NCBI GenBank assembly: GCA_025642075.2
Contig: JAODUO010000111.1
Location: forward strand, 458,501 to 522,500
From: Ridgeia piscesae
Lineage: Eukaryota > Annelida > Polychaeta > Sabellida > Siboglinidae
Direction of reading: 5' to 3'
DNA: 64,000 bases
The number at the start of each line of letters is the position of its first letter. The first letter of the stretch is position 1. The notes beneath the pieces were generated by a model. That model did not search any database. It saw only the letters and a list, made by a program, of their open reading frames with translations, and was not told the origin of the DNA. A program made the translations under genes and the position numbers. Shown here piece after piece: positions 1 to 13,407 of this stretch.

Positions 1-1850
1 TGACAACAACACAATAATATAATGATAACAACACTAAACTATAATGATTACAACACAAAACTATAATGATAACAACAAAAAACTATAAAGATAACAACAC
101 AAAACTATAATGACAACAACAAAAAACTATAATGACAACAACACAAAACTATAATGATAACAACACAAAACTATAATGATAACAACACAAAACTATAATG
201 ACAAAAAAAAAAACTATAATGATAACAACACAAAACTATAAAGATAACAACACAAAACTATAAAGATAACACAAAACTATAATGACAACAAAAAACTATA
301 ATGACAACAACACAAAACTATAAGGATAACAACACAAAACTATAAGGATAACAACACAAAATGATAATGATAACAACACAAAAGTATAAAGATAACACAA
401 AACTATAAAGATAACAACACAAAACTATAAAGATAACAACACAAAACTATAAAGATAACAACACAAAACTATAAAGATAACAACACAAAACTATAAGGAT
501 AACAACACAAAATGATAATGATAACAACACAAAACTATAAAGATAACACAAAACTATAAAGATAACAACACAAAACTATAAAGATAACAACACAAAACTA
601 TAAAGATAACAACACAAAAGTATAAAGATAACAACACAAAACTATAAGGATAACAACACAAAATGATAATGATAACAACACAAAAGTATAAAGATAACAC
701 AAAACTATAAAGATAACAACACAAAACTATAATGATAACAACACAAAACTATAAAGATAACAACACAAAACTATAAGGATAACAACACAAAATGATAATG
801 ATAACAACACAAAACTATAAAGATAACACAAAACTATAAAGATAACAACACAAAACTATAAAGATAACAACACAAAACTATAAAGATAAAAAAATTAATA
901 ACAACAAAACTATAAGGATAACAAAAAAAATGATAATGATAACAACACAAAACTATAAAGATAACACAAAACTATAAAGAAAACAACACAAAACTATAAA
1001 GATAACAACACAAAACTATAAGGATAACAACACAAAACTATAAGGATAACAACACAAAACTATAAGGATAACAACAGAAAACTATAAGGATAACAACACA
1101 AAACTTTAAAGATAACAACACAAAACTATAAGGATAACAACACAAAACTATAAGGATAACAACACAAAACTATAAAGATAACAACACAAAACTATAAAGA
1201 TAACAACACAAAACTATACAGATAACAACACAAAACTATAAGGATAACAACACAAAACTATAAGGATAACAACACAAAACTATAAGGATAACAACACAAA
1301 ACTATAAAGATAACAACACAAAACTATAAGGATAACAACACAAAACTATAAGGATAACAACACAAAACTATAAGGATAACAACACAAAACTATAAGGATA
1401 ACAACACAAAACTATAAGGATAACAACACAAAACTATAAGGATAACAACACAAAACTATAAGGATAACAACACAAAACTATAAGGATAACAACACAAAAC
1501 TATAAGGATAACAACACAAAACTATAAGGATAACAACACAAAACTATAAGGATAACAACACAAAACTATAAAGATAACAACACAAAACTATAAGGATAAC
1601 AACACAAAACTATAAGGATAACAACACAAAACTATAAGGATAACAACACAAAACTATAAGGATAACAACACAAAACTATAAGGATAACAACACAAAACTA
1701 TAAGGATAACAACACAAAACTATAAGGATAACAACACAAAACTATAAGGATAACAACACAAAACTATAAGGATAACAACACAAAACTATAAGGATAACAA
1801 CACAAAACTATAAAGATAACAACACAAAACTATAAGGATAACAACACAAA
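1..1850. repeat. 22-bp minisatellite, left edge cut by window
   Basis: About 84 tandem copies of a 22-bp unit with core AACACAAAACTATAAGG. Copies from about 1020 to 1850 are nearly uniform (mostly the AAGG form). Copies from 1 to 1000 are more variable, with AAAG and AATG forms and shortened units lacking one ACA. A composite block recurs near 361, 510, 662, 790 and 930. No coding potential is seen because stops are frequent. Confidence 0.97.
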
Positions 1851-2284
1851 GCAAACAGACAACGTGTGTCTCGTGTGTCTAAACGCACAATGCATCAATT
1901 ACAAATTTAAAATGTTTGTTTATTGCAAGGTTTAACAAGTTTTAACAAACTTAATTGAAGACAATTAAATTTAGATGGCAAGTGGATAAGGAAGCCTGTG
2001 GCTTTTCAAGAGTCCAACTTTCTGTCTATGAGTAAGATTAATGACACAGCTCACAACACAACAATACATAATACAAAATGTCAACAGTATTATCCTCTAT
2101 TTCTATAGCACTCCACACATGACCTTGACCTGACAGTCTGCAACTGTTTACGTTGTATTTGTAGGCTGTCCGCAGTTACATGTTGCAACTGAACACATGT
2201 TTTTGATGATGTGTCACAGGAACAACATTCAATTTAATGGTCCACGTGACTTGCTTGTTTGAGGGAACAAAATAGGTACCTCAA
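1851..2284. other. Unique spacer, no gene seen
   Basis: AT-rich, CpG-poor unique sequence between two minisatellites. I see no splice-flanked open frame, RNA gene or mobile-element peptide. Confidence 0.6.
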
Positions 2285-3225
2285 CAGTTCACCCACCCAG
2301 TCACCCCTCACCCCACCCTCACCTTCATCCCCACCCCACCACACCCCTCATACTCAACCAACCCCTCACCCTCACCCTCACATGTCACCATCACTCCCAC
2401 CCTTCATTGTCACCCCTCATTCCCACCCCTCACCATCACTCCCACCCCTCACCGTCAATCCCATCCCTCACCGTCACCCCAACCCCTCACCATCACCCCC
2501 ACCCCTACTCCCACCCCTCACCATCATTCCCACTCCTCACCATCACTCCCACCCCTCACCATCACTCCCACCCCTCACCATCACTCCCACCCCTCACCGT
2601 CACTCCCATCCCTCACCGTCACTCCCACCCCTCACAGTCACTCCCACCCTCACCATCACTCCCACCCCTCACCATCACTCCCACCCCTCACAGTCACTCC
2701 CACCCCTCACCGTCAATCCCATCCCTCACCGTCACCCCTCACCATCACCCCCACCCCTACTCCCACCCCTCACCATCATTCCCATTCCTCACCATCACTC
2801 CCACCCCTCACCATCACTCCCACCCCTCACCGTCACTCCCATCCCTCACCGTCACTCCCACCCCTCACAGTCACTCCCACCCGTCAGTCACTTCCACCCC
2901 TCACAGTCACTCCCACCCCTCAGTCACTTCCACCCCTCACAGTCACTCCCACCCCTCACAATCACTCCCACCCCTCACCGTCACTCCCACCCTCACAATC
3001 ACTCCCACCCCTCACCGTCACCCCCACCCCTCACCATCACCCCCACCCCTCACAGTCACTCCCACCCTCACCGTCACCCCCACCCCTCACCATCACTCCC
3101 ACCCCTCACCATCACCCTCACTGCCCTTCACCTTCACCGACCCTACCCCACCCACGACCCCATCCACCCCACCTCCACCCCATCCCCAACCTTACCCCAC
3201 CCTCACCCCCACCCCACACAAGTAG
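2285..3225. repeat. C-rich 19-bp minisatellite (CACCCCTCACCATCACTCC)
   Basis: A variable 19-bp unit with almost no G on the plus strand. The minus strand therefore has regular GGGG and GGG runs, a composition able to form G-quadruplexes. Because 19 is not a multiple of 3 and the unit has no stop, two overlapping plus frames stay open as Pro/His/Ser-rich translations (2259-3296 and 2407-3225). I treat these as non-coding. A block starting at 2451 is repeated at 2709 (offset 258 bp, about 190 bp long), so part of the array grew by segmental duplication. Confidence 0.93.
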
Positions 3226-5334
3226 ACACCATCAAATATCAATTTGCTTCAGTGATCATTACCTCCCGGTCAGGACAGACATTCAGCCATTCATAACAGT
3301 GTAGGATGAAATTGTCCACAACCCCTTGAAGTAAATTGCTGAACCCCAAGGGTGGCACATTAAAACCCCATCAAGACATGAGACAGTAAATTATAAACCT
3401 AATCCCAAAGTCTTATGAGGGCATGGATCTAATTCATTAAACAAGTAACATTTCTGAATAAAATTTTGGAATCTGCAATTCCCTGCAAAACCCACAGAAA
3501 CTGCAACAAAATGAAGTAATTAAATACATGACGACAAAATGTGTTCTCTTTCTTCAATCACAATCTACAAATGTACACCTAACTGGCAATAGACCACAAA
3601 ATGTGGCTTATGCAAGATCTCATTAATCAACAGGACAATGCCTGCTTCTAGTTCACTTAGGAGCCACAGAGTCTAATGCACTGATCTAAAACTTATCGAG
3701 AACCTGGACAGATAAATCAGTCGTGTTTGTGCAGCTGTTTTTAATCATTAGCCTATGGTCTAACTCCTTTTATTATTCATGCCATTTATTCCTTCAAAGA
3801 CTTCGATCTTCACCTCACCACAAAGGTGAGCCTTCCGTCTGTAAAGCCACAAATGACAAGTTGTCTTGCCAAGTCTCACTGCATAGCAACTGCATACAGA
3901 GTGCCTTTTAAAACGCCCTGCCTGTGCTGAAATTGAACTGCCAAACCCCAAATAATACCACCTGACAATCGTAGAAGAAACTGTCATGGTTAAATTCATG
4001 CCAGAGTCGTCGAAGGTAACACCATTCTCATGTCGGGAATAATTTATATTCGATACCTGTGGGGGTGACACATATATTGCATCATTTGCCATGCTAATGT
4101 GTTAGGCGCGGGTCAACACAAAAGAGCCCCAGTGATCATATGCACAACATTATTCCGCGGCCCTGGAACAACGGTAAAGCAATGCCTCACTGGGGCGCGT
4201 CTAACACAGGTGCGATATCATTATGTACATTTCTAATGTCTGTGTATACCATGGAGTACCAGGGTAGGTAACTCAAGCTGTAGATGTACGAAGCATGAAT
4301 TATGTGTAACTGTCCCTATTAGTTGGATTCCACGTTATGCTGAATTGCATACTTAAAAATGCACTTACCAAGTAAATACATTTTCCAGAGGATCAGGTGA
4401 AAAGATACTAACTTACCTCATACTTTATGTATGCTGGGTATTTTGCTCCTTAAAATAATTTTTGCTCTTCAACCGTAATACTGAATACTGAGCATCTTTA
4501 TCTTGCTCTTAATGTCACAGAAATAGTGACACTTGATTTTGGCATTTCTTAAACTATCCTTAAATGCAACACAGTTTATTTAATAAATAAAAGTTTATTT
4601 AAAAATAACAAAGTTTATTTAAGGGTGAATGTTTCCTAAGAGCCCATTATCTTGGTCCTATTAAAACAGACAGCATGGAACGTTTTAAAGAAAGGTATCA
4701 CAAATGAACAGAACATATAAAATATCCCGCTGCACTGCAAACACAATATATAATTTATTTTAATGGTATACTCATGTACTCGGTTATTAACATTTATTTA
4801 TACACTAGAATAAATGTCTGCAAATTTGCATTTAACAAGTATGAAACAATGCTTGCCACAGATCAGAAAGTGTGTGTACTGTCTCTGAACTTGTTCCTCA
4901 GCAAACATAACTGTTTATTGCATACTGCACTTAGTGTCAGACAATCATTACAACCATTACAAAATACAAAAATTACTAAACACCATATTTCCATAATGCA
5001 AGCACAAATGGGACTGATAAATAATTGTGATGCCAAATGCTTACAATATAGAACTATTTTGCTTTCAGTGTTTTATCTGCTCTGACATGGCTCGCCATCA
5101 CAGCCCCTCCTCAGTGTTATATAATACATCTATCAGAATTCTATATAAAGTAAAAAAGTAAAGGCATGCATTTATATAACATAGTATCCAGTAGACAGGA
5201 CTGCTACAAGTACTTCACACCTTACTGCGTGACAGATCTGTTCAATCAAATACCATCTCGATTCTCTGCATGTGAAGGTTTCAGCAACACTATAATCATT
5301 GCAGGAAGACTATTTTTACACAAATATCCATCAG
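3226..5334. other. Unique sequence without a recognised gene
   Basis: Mostly AT-rich, CpG-poor sequence. A minus-strand frame at 3760-4092 (110 codons) begins MANDAIYVSPPQVS just inside a local CpG cluster. I do not recognise it and would not call it a gene. A short triplicated CAAAGTTTATTTA-like motif lies at 4569-4622. Confidence 0.5.
4099..4207. repeat. CpG-rich imperfect inverted repeat
   Basis: GTGTTAGGCGCG at 4099-4110 is opposed by CGCGTCTAACAC at 4196-4207 (11 of 12 pairing). GCCCCAGTGA at 4126-4135 is opposed by TCACTGGGGC at 4187-4196 (perfect). The left arm has a 15-bp insertion between the two blocks. The segment is a local CpG cluster inside a CpG-poor stretch. It could be a small palindromic element or a regulatory palindrome. 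Confidence 0.6.
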
Positions 5335-5397
5335 CATCTATAGCCAGGTACTCACACATTCAAACAACTGAGTAACTGGAGCAATGCAGTGGGAACA
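5335..5397 (+). repeat. Dispersed repeat, copy 1 (ATAGCCAGGTACTCACACAT)
   Basis: The segment reads CTATAGCCAGGTACTCA, then GAGTAACTGGAGCAATG. It matches 9842-9900 (CTATAGCCAGGTATTCA, then GAGTGAACTGGAGCACTG). Two copies 4.5 kb apart suggest a dispersed, possibly SINE-derived, repeat. It abuts the 18-bp minisatellite directly. Confidence 0.55.
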
Positions 5398-6652
5398 AAC
5401 TTGGCCAAGTGAACAAACTTGCCCAAGTGAACAAACTTACCCAAGTGAACAAACTTACCCAAGTGAACAAACCTGGCCAAGTGAATAAACTTACCCAAGT
5501 GAACAAACTTGCCCAAGTGAATAAACTTGGCCAAGTGATCAAACTTACCCAAGTGAACAAACTTGTCCAAGTGAATAAACTTACCCAAGTGAACAAACTT
5601 GTCCAAGTGAATAAACTTACCCAAGTGAACAAACTTGCCCAAGTGAATAAACCTGGCCAAGTGAACAAACTTGGCCAAGTGAATAAACCTGGCCAAGTGA
5701 ACAAACTTGCCCAAGTGAACAAACTTACCCAAGTGAACAAACTTGCCCAAGTGAATAAACTTGGCCAAGTGAACAAACTTGCCCAAGTGAATAAACCTGG
5801 CCAAGTGAACAAACTTGCCCAAGTGAACAAACTTACCCAAGTGAACAAACTTGTCCAAGTGAACAAACTTGCCCAAGTGAACAAATTTGCCCAAGTGTAC
5901 AAACTTACCCAAGCGAACAAACTTGCCCAAGTGAACAAACCTGGCCAAGTGAACAAATTTGTCCAAGTGAACAAATTTGCCCAAGTGAACAAACCTGGCC
6001 AAGTGAACAAACTTGCCCAAGTGAACAAACCTGGCCAAGTGAACAAATTTGCCCAAGTGAACAAACCTGGCCAAGTGAAAAAATTTGCCCAAGTGAACAA
6101 ACTTGCCCAAGTGAACAAATTTGCCCAAGTGAACAAACCTGGCCAAGTGAACAAATTTGCCCAAGTGAACAAACCTGGCCAAGTGAACAAATTTGCCCAA
6201 GTGAACAAACTTGCCCAAGTGAACAAACTTGCCCAAGTGAACAAACTTGCCCAAGTGAACAAATTTGCCCAAGTGTACAAACTTACCCAAGTGAACAAAC
6301 TTGCCCAAGTGAACAAACCTGGCCAAGTGAACAAACTTGCCCAAGTGAACAAACCTGGCCAAGTGAACAAATTTGCCCAAGTGAACAAACTTGCCCAAGT
6401 GAACAAATTTGCCCAAGTGAACAAACCTGGCCAAGTGAACAAATTTGCCCAAGTGAACAAACCTGGCCAAGTGAACAAATTTGCCCAAGTGAACAAACTT
6501 GCCCAAGTGAACAAACTTGCCCAAGTGAACAAACTTGCCCAAGTGAACAAATTTGCCCAAGTGTACAAACTTACCCAAGTGAACAAACTTGCCCAAGTGA
6601 ACAAACCTGGCCAAGTGAACAAATTTGCCCAAGTGAACAAACCTGGCTTAGG
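5398..6652. repeat. 18-bp minisatellite (AACAAACTTGCCCAAGTG)
   Basis: About 70 copies of an 18-bp unit with variants (CTTGCCC, CCTGGCC, TTTGCCC, CTTACCC). Since 18 is six codons, one plus frame (NKLAQV repeats) and two minus frames (GKFVHL and ASLFTW repeats) stay open for over 400 codons. Their existence in three frames at once argues against coding. The variant GTGTACAAACTTACCC recurs at 5893, 6271 and 6559; the last interval of 288 bp is exactly 16 units. Confidence 0.95.
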
Positions 6653-7485
6653 TTCAACATTTTGACATCACAGGAGTTACACTCCAATCCTCTTAATTGA
6701 GTGCATGGGTCAAGCTCACTGGACTTGACTGACCAGTCCATCACAACCTACCTGGGGCCTGTATTCACCAAATTCCACATGGGCAAGACACAAGTGACAC
6801 TTTCCACTAAAGTATCCAGACAAAACTAATCCAGATGACTCAAGTCAAAGGGTGGACAACTCCTCCTTCTCACAACAAACCCTGCCAAGTCTTACTACAT
6901 ATAGAACACCCTAGACATGCCCAATTCCCCGGGGTAACCAACCACACACCCCCAAGATGAGGGGTTTTCAAAGGCACCAGTAACCTCTGACTAATGGGGT
7001 TTTAATTTGAAGCCAGCTCCTGAGTTGGTCTGGCACATTTAACTAACTGCTAAGCACCCTTGGCCCCAGGGTGATTGCTGGGGTGACAAACATGACAGAT
7101 GAGCAGAGGACTTGCTCTCAGATCTTTCAAGTGTGGGGTAGACAGAGAGGGAATTATCCCCCCAGACATTCACAAGTTCCATACATTAAGGTCACAGGTG
7201 TAGAATATTGTTTTAGAGTCAAATTAATCTTTCATTTCATCTCACACACTCCAGAAGAGAAACCAGTGTCATTGCAAGTGCAGACATTCATAAAGAGTGA
7301 ATGAAATAAAGGAAATTTGATTAAAACTTACTCCAACTTCGTGAACATTTCTACCTCTAGTTATGTCAACTAATTAAGTCAGTTTCTACTTCGCATTTGT
7401 CGCATTTCTCGCAAAAACATGTGACTGTCTAAATTCAAAGAATGGCACCATCTGTTGACAGCGCAATTAGCAATCATCAGCTACC
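6653..7485. other. Unique spacer, no gene seen
   Basis: Unique, CpG-poor sequence with GGGGTT/AACCCC-rich pieces. The open frame at 7071-7304 (77 codons) has no recognisable motif. Confidence 0.5.
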
Positions 7486-9150
7486 CTGTCCGGCTGTCCC
7501 AGGTCTGTTAAGCTTTCCCACATCTGTCTGATTGTCCCACATATGTCTGGCTATCCCATGTCTGTCCGTCTGTCCCACGTCAGTCTGGCTGTCCCAAGTC
7601 TGTCAGGCTGTCCTAGGTCTATCCGAATGTCCCATGTCAGTCCGACTGTCCCACACCTGCCTGCTTGTCCCACCGTCTTTCTAGCTATCCCATGTCTGTC
7701 CAACTGTCTCATGTCATGTCTGTCCAACTGTCTCATGTCTGTCCAACTGTCCCATGTCTGTGTGACTGTCTCATGTCTGTCCAACTGTCCCATGTCTGTC
7801 CGATTGTCCCCTGTCTGTCCAACTGTCTCATGTCTGTCCGACTGTCTCATGTCTGTCCAACTGTCCCATGTCTGTCCAACTGTCCCATCCCATGTCTGTT
7901 CAACTGTCCCATGTCTGTCCGACTGTCTCATGTCTGTCCAACTGTCTTATGTCTGTCCAACTGTCCCATGTCTGTCCAACTGTCCCATGTCTGTCTGATT
8001 GTCCCATGTCTGTCCGACTGTCTCATGTCTGTCTGATTGTCCCATGTCTGTCCGACTGTCTCATGTCTGTCCGACTGTCTCATGTCTGTCCAACTGTCCC
8101 ATGTCTGTCTGATTGTCCCATGTCTGTCCGACTGTCTCATGTCTTCTGATTGTCCCATGTCTGTCCAACTGTTTCATGTCTGTCCAACTGTCCCATGTCT
8201 GTCCAACTGTCCCATGTCTGTCCGACTGTCTCATGTCTGTCCAACTGTCTCATGTCTGTCCAACTGTCCCATGTCTGTCCAACTGTCCCATGTCTGTCCA
8301 ACTGTCCCATGTCTGTCCAACTGTCTCATGTCTGTCCAACTGTCTCATGTCTGTCCAATTGTTCCATGTCTGTCTGATTGTCCCATGTCTGTCCAACTGT
8401 CTCATGTCTGTTTGATTATCCCATGTCTGTCCAACTGTCCCATGTCTGTCCAACTGTCTCATGTCTGTCCGACTGTCTCATGTCTGTCCAACTGTGTCAT
8501 GTTTGTCCGACTGTCCTATGTCTGTCCGACTGTCTCATGTCTGTCCAACTGTCTCATGTCTGTCCAACTGCCCCATGTCTGTCCAACTGTCCCATGTCTG
8601 TCCGATTGTCCCATGTCTGTGCGACTGTCTCATGTATGTCCCACTGTTCCATGTCTGTCCAACTGTTCCATGTCTGTCCAATTGTCCCCTGTCTGTCCAA
8701 CTGTCCCATGTCTGTCCAATTGTCCCATGTCTGTCCAACTGTCCCATGTCTGTCCAACTGTCTCATGTCTGTCCAACTGTCTCACGTCTGTCCAACTGTC
8801 CCATGTCTGTCCAACTGTCCCATGTCTGTCCAACTGTCCCATGTCTGTCCAATTGTCCCATGTCTGTCCAATTGTCCCATGTCTGTCCGATTGTCCCATG
8901 TCTGTCCGATTGTCCCATGTCTGTCCAACTGTCTTATGTCTGTCCAACTGTCCCATGTCTGTCCCACTGTCTCGTGTCTGTCCAACTGTCCCATATGTCT
9001 GTCCAACTGTCCCATGTCTGTCCAACTGTCCAATGTCTGTCCCATTGTCCCATGTCTGTCCAACTGTCTCATGTCTGTCCAATTGTCCCATGTCTGTCAG
9101 GTTGTCCCATGTCTGTGCGACTGTCTGATGTCTGTCCTGTTGTCCCAAGC
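7486..9150. repeat. 19-bp minisatellite (CATGTCTGTCCAACTGTCC)
   Basis: About 87 copies of a 19-bp unit. The first 170 bp and the last 60 bp are degenerate. There is no stop in the unit, so all three plus frames and several minus frames are open, cycling through the same 19-residue translation (MSVQLSHVCPTVPCLSNCP type). These frames are by-products of the repeat. Confidence 0.96.
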
Positions 9151-12100
9151 AATATTACTTCTAACAGCCCCAAGTCCAGCTGTCACCTGTCCACTGACTG
9201 TCCTGTCTGCTGTCTCCTATATATGTCCATTAGCACTAGTCCTGTAGCCACTCAACTTCACACAGTGCCCATCTCTTGACAGTTTTATGCCCTTTTACCC
9301 TACCCCCTCCCATAACTGTCACCCCCCACAACAGACACAAACGCATGGGGAGGGTGCTAATTACGAGGGTGACCACCCCATCTTCCCATAGATGTCTCCC
9401 TAACTGGACAACTGCAGTGACATTTGTTATTTTGCAACTCTGCCCCCCCCCAACCCCAGCGAAGCACTGTGTGTGGGGACCTTTGTTCAGTGGAGCGTGA
9501 CCAGTATTATTTATCTCGCCTGTGCTACAAACGTACAAAGACTGACATATGAACTTGAAGGCCACTAGTGTCAACAGTCACAAATGGTTATCGTAGCCTG
9601 TGGCACGTGTTTATCATAACGCCGCCTTTACAGATATTCCAACTTATTTCACCCCTTTTCACAATGATCAGATTTAAGGGTACAATGCTGCATTGTCTAC
9701 TGTGGAATTGGCTAGATGGGTCCAGTTATATATTCACTCAGATGTCACAGAGCTTCACCCAATACTAGGTGTGTTCTGCAACATGTACATGTTTGCTTCA
9801 GTAAACACAAAGGTAAAGGTAAGCTTATACAAATAACCACCACTGTCTATAGCCAGGTATTCATACATACAGCTGAGTGAACTGGAGCACTGTCCACAAC
9901 AACTGGACCACCCTGACTATTCCCAACATGTTTAAAGTTACAACTACAGCTCACGAGAGAAGCAACCACTAATTTCCAAAGCTTCAGGTATCAAAGTTAC
10001 CATATACTTCACTGAGCAGATGTAAACATACCAAGCACCCAAGATGCCCTCTCCTGGGAAGATCTCTGGATTCTGCACCAAGGGCCAGGGGACAGGAAGT
10101 GCTAATTGGGTTTGTAGAGATTAGTTTCTGTTTGATCTGTCAACAGTCACCATGCAGGTAGGTAGGGTTAGTGCAGACTGTCGCCAGCAACATCATGAAA
10201 TGTGTCAGCTGGCATTTCAGTGGCATCAGCATTTATTTACTTTGGATGAAAATAAATTTGTCACGGAATGGAATAACAGTCCTAAGACTAAGAGCATTTG
10301 AACGAAATGGTCACATTGGTGGATACCCCAACATTACTAGGAGTAATCTTGGTTGTTCCTTAGGAGCAATATGGATATATAGCTGATAGAACCCCAGTTT
10401 AGGAGTTCTGTGTCTAGGAACTCTTGGAGGCGATGTTTAGGACCCATGCTTAGGAGTTCTTTTGACATATTTAGGAGCACCAAAGACCTGTCTTTAGCAT
10501 ATAAAAATACACATAATAAGTACAACTTGTAACTAGTAACTACAATATATGAATGTCTGAGAATTAAGATTAATTTCAATAAACACTTCATAGAAAATAT
10601 CAACAAGCCAAAATTCCTGTGACAAATATATACCCAGACCTGCATAAGTAGAGAGGATTGTAAACTATGCAGCAACCAGGATACTGAGGAAAAACTAAAC
10701 CTGTCACCATGGCTGCTGAAAAAACCGCTAAAAGAAACTTTAAAAGAAACACATAAACTGAAAGCCAAAGAAACAGAAAAACTCAGCACCTAAATCTTAA
10801 ACCAGTCTTCAGATGGCATCTCTCAACACTGACCTGCCACAAATCCGTGGCCATGGCTGTCTTGTTGGTAAGCACACTAGGTAATGTTTGCTTATCCAGG
10901 GTAACCATAAACCTTGTTTATAGCCCTCGCCATGGGCTGCTGGCTGCAGTTTGGCAGTCTGCAGATAAGTCTCCACAGACCAGAGATCTCCAGGGAAGAC
11001 TTCTGGGCTGTCAGGAGAATGACCAGAGATTCCAACAAATCACAGTGACAGAGACAATGGAGCCTTCCATCTGAACAAGATGGTGCATTATCTAAGAGGG
11101 TAGCTGTTAGTTTACACAAGGGAACATTCCTTAGTTTCAGTAAGTTCTGGGATAGCAACACTAGCTGTTGCTGATTGTGTTTTGTTGTGATTTGTGAAGT
11201 CTTGTTTCCAGTAAGAAGATTGTCTAGTGAATGTTTTGTCCAGTAAGTGATTAATCTAACGTTTTTTCGGTGAGTATTTTGTCCAGTGAATAGTTCATCT
11301 GGTTGCAGTTTTATTTTAGTTTTATTTGTCCAGGTAACAGGTGTTTCTGGAGGTTTTGCCCAAGGGATTTTTCGCCTGTGGCCATTCATCCATCAATGGG
11401 GGTTTCTTCTACATTTGGGGTTTTGTCCAAGGCAGTTGTGTCTAATTTATTCATGCAAGATCCCGTTCTTCATATCAAATCTGACACGTATATTCACTCC
11501 AGGGAAGTCAAATTACAGACATTGTCATATTTACAGGTTTCTAACTGGTTTCTGGTTGAGCTAATAGAATCTAAACATCAATATAGATTTTAATCAGTCC
11601 ATAGAGTGACGCACAAGAACAATGATTAGTAATATCTGACTCTTTCAAGATCACTAATTATAATTAATATTTTGGATTTTTCATTGTGTGAAACCATTTC
11701 TAGTATATTTGCAAACACAAAGATTAAATACCCCCTATTATTCATACCTTGTCTCAAAGGTGGCTTTTTAAATCCCTTCCCACCATACATGAATTACCCT
11801 GGGTACATGCATCAGAAAGATGGCTTTTTGTACATTTAACACAATCACAGTAAGTCTTTTTATTGTGGTGATGTAATGTCCTGTTACATTTGAATACATT
11901 CTTTTCTTTTGGAGGATCAAATTTACAGCAAATATCCAGAGTTGCCCACCCTGGATATATCTAGCTAAATCAATCAATCAATCAAAGGGCTTTTACACCA
12001 AGATTTAAGATAAGATTACAGCCCTCTGCTGTAGGCCCAGACTACAGCAATATGAAGCCTCTGACATATCAAACCAGCCATCTTTACTGGCGCAAACAGC

Positions 12101-13407
12101 AGGCCAAAAGACAGAAACAAGAGTATCAACAAGGCTTTGATGTTATTAAGAACACCTGAAATAATCAACAATCTTGAATCTACCACAATGATAATGAATC
12201 GATTTCTCACAGAAACCATTATACCAGTGGTAGTACCAATTTATCATGATTACAAATTCTGCATCTGTCTGATAATTGTTTTGATGGACCAGTGACTTTG
12301 AAGGCTGCTTAACAATGTTAGGATTCATTTACCCATTTAAACAATATGTGCTGTTTAGCATTCGTGTACATATAGTACTGAAAGGTTAACATTACATAGT
12401 AATAGTGAGAACAATGGCATAACACTACACATATACAGTAATAATTTACACAACTTATCAATTTGTGTTTATATGAATGTACTTTAGGTTTCTCATAATG
12501 GATTTATCCCCACACACGCCCGTGCATGCATGTGTGCGTGTGTGATACATATGTATATACATAGATAAATTCATTATCAATTTGTGGGCATGTATTTTAA
12601 ATATTTGAAGTGTGTACATGGCTACATATTAATTCAAACAGATGAGAAAGGATTACATTTAACCTGTATAGAAATATAATAACACATTTATATGATGAAA
12701 CATAAGTAAAAGTAAAAACATGACACAAAAATATATTCCTAACATACAAAATACGCAATGCCTGATATTTAGCATTCACTAAATTGAATATTTAAAACCA
12801 TTTTGACTCCATCCACTATACACAACATACAGTGATATACCAAGCAAATATAAGCAAGCCTTCAAGGCCTATACAGGCTGTGTATCAACAGGAGGGAACT
12901 TGCTTTAATTGCGTTGCATAAACGTTGCTAATCCAGGTGTTTGTGTGTCGAAATAGCCTGGAAGCCTGTGTCAATGTTGGCAGAGACAGGCCACTGAAGC
13001 CATAAGGCTCAAGCAGAACACAGGAATGTAGACACCTTAAGGGCAGACAAAAGACAGCAGGTAAAAATTACTCAAGTAAAACTGACTCAGGTAAAAAAAT
13101 GGCAGCATTCAAAACTTGACCATGAATAAATAAACAACCACAATTCCCACTGAATTTATCATTCAATTATAGGTGATTTTACTTTGCAAGTTTGCATCAA
13201 GCCTTGTTTGGTGTCCCTTACTGCATGGATGTGTAAGTTTAATAAACAACAATTAATACACCAAAAAGCATAGCCAGAAATTTTATTATTATATAACTCT
13301 TTGTACACACAACATATTTTGGTATTTTCAAAGGTCTGTTTTTGGAAGCTATGTATCTTGAATTGCATAACAGAGCAGTCTGTCAATGTTGGAACCTTCA
13401 ACTGTCA
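9151..13407. other. Unique sequence without a recognised gene
   Basis: CpG-poor sequence (about one CpG in 9661-9960). Minus frames at 10337-10789 (150 codons) and 10892-11389 (165 codons) have low-complexity or unremarkable translations with no domain I know. Around 11220-11300 a TTGTCCAGTGAAT-like phrase recurs. An (AATC)4 run occurs near 11970. Confidence 0.45.
9842..9900 (+). repeat. Dispersed repeat, copy 2
   Basis: CTATAGCCAGGTATTCATAC followed by GAGTGAACTGGAGCACTG corresponds to the copy at 5335-5397. No minisatellite follows this copy. Confidence 0.55.

Noticed and set aside
1..1850. CRISPR-like array
   Set aside because: Units are contiguous with no unique spacers, and the window is eukaryotic.
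5352..6665. Three overlapping open frames of about 420 codons as repeat proteins
   Set aside because: They run in one plus and two minus frames at once because the 18-bp unit lacks stops; there is no splice or promoter context.
8037..9279. Cys/Ser/Val-rich repeat protein (363 codons)
   Set aside because: Same artefact of a 19-bp stop-free unit; neighbouring frames are equally open.
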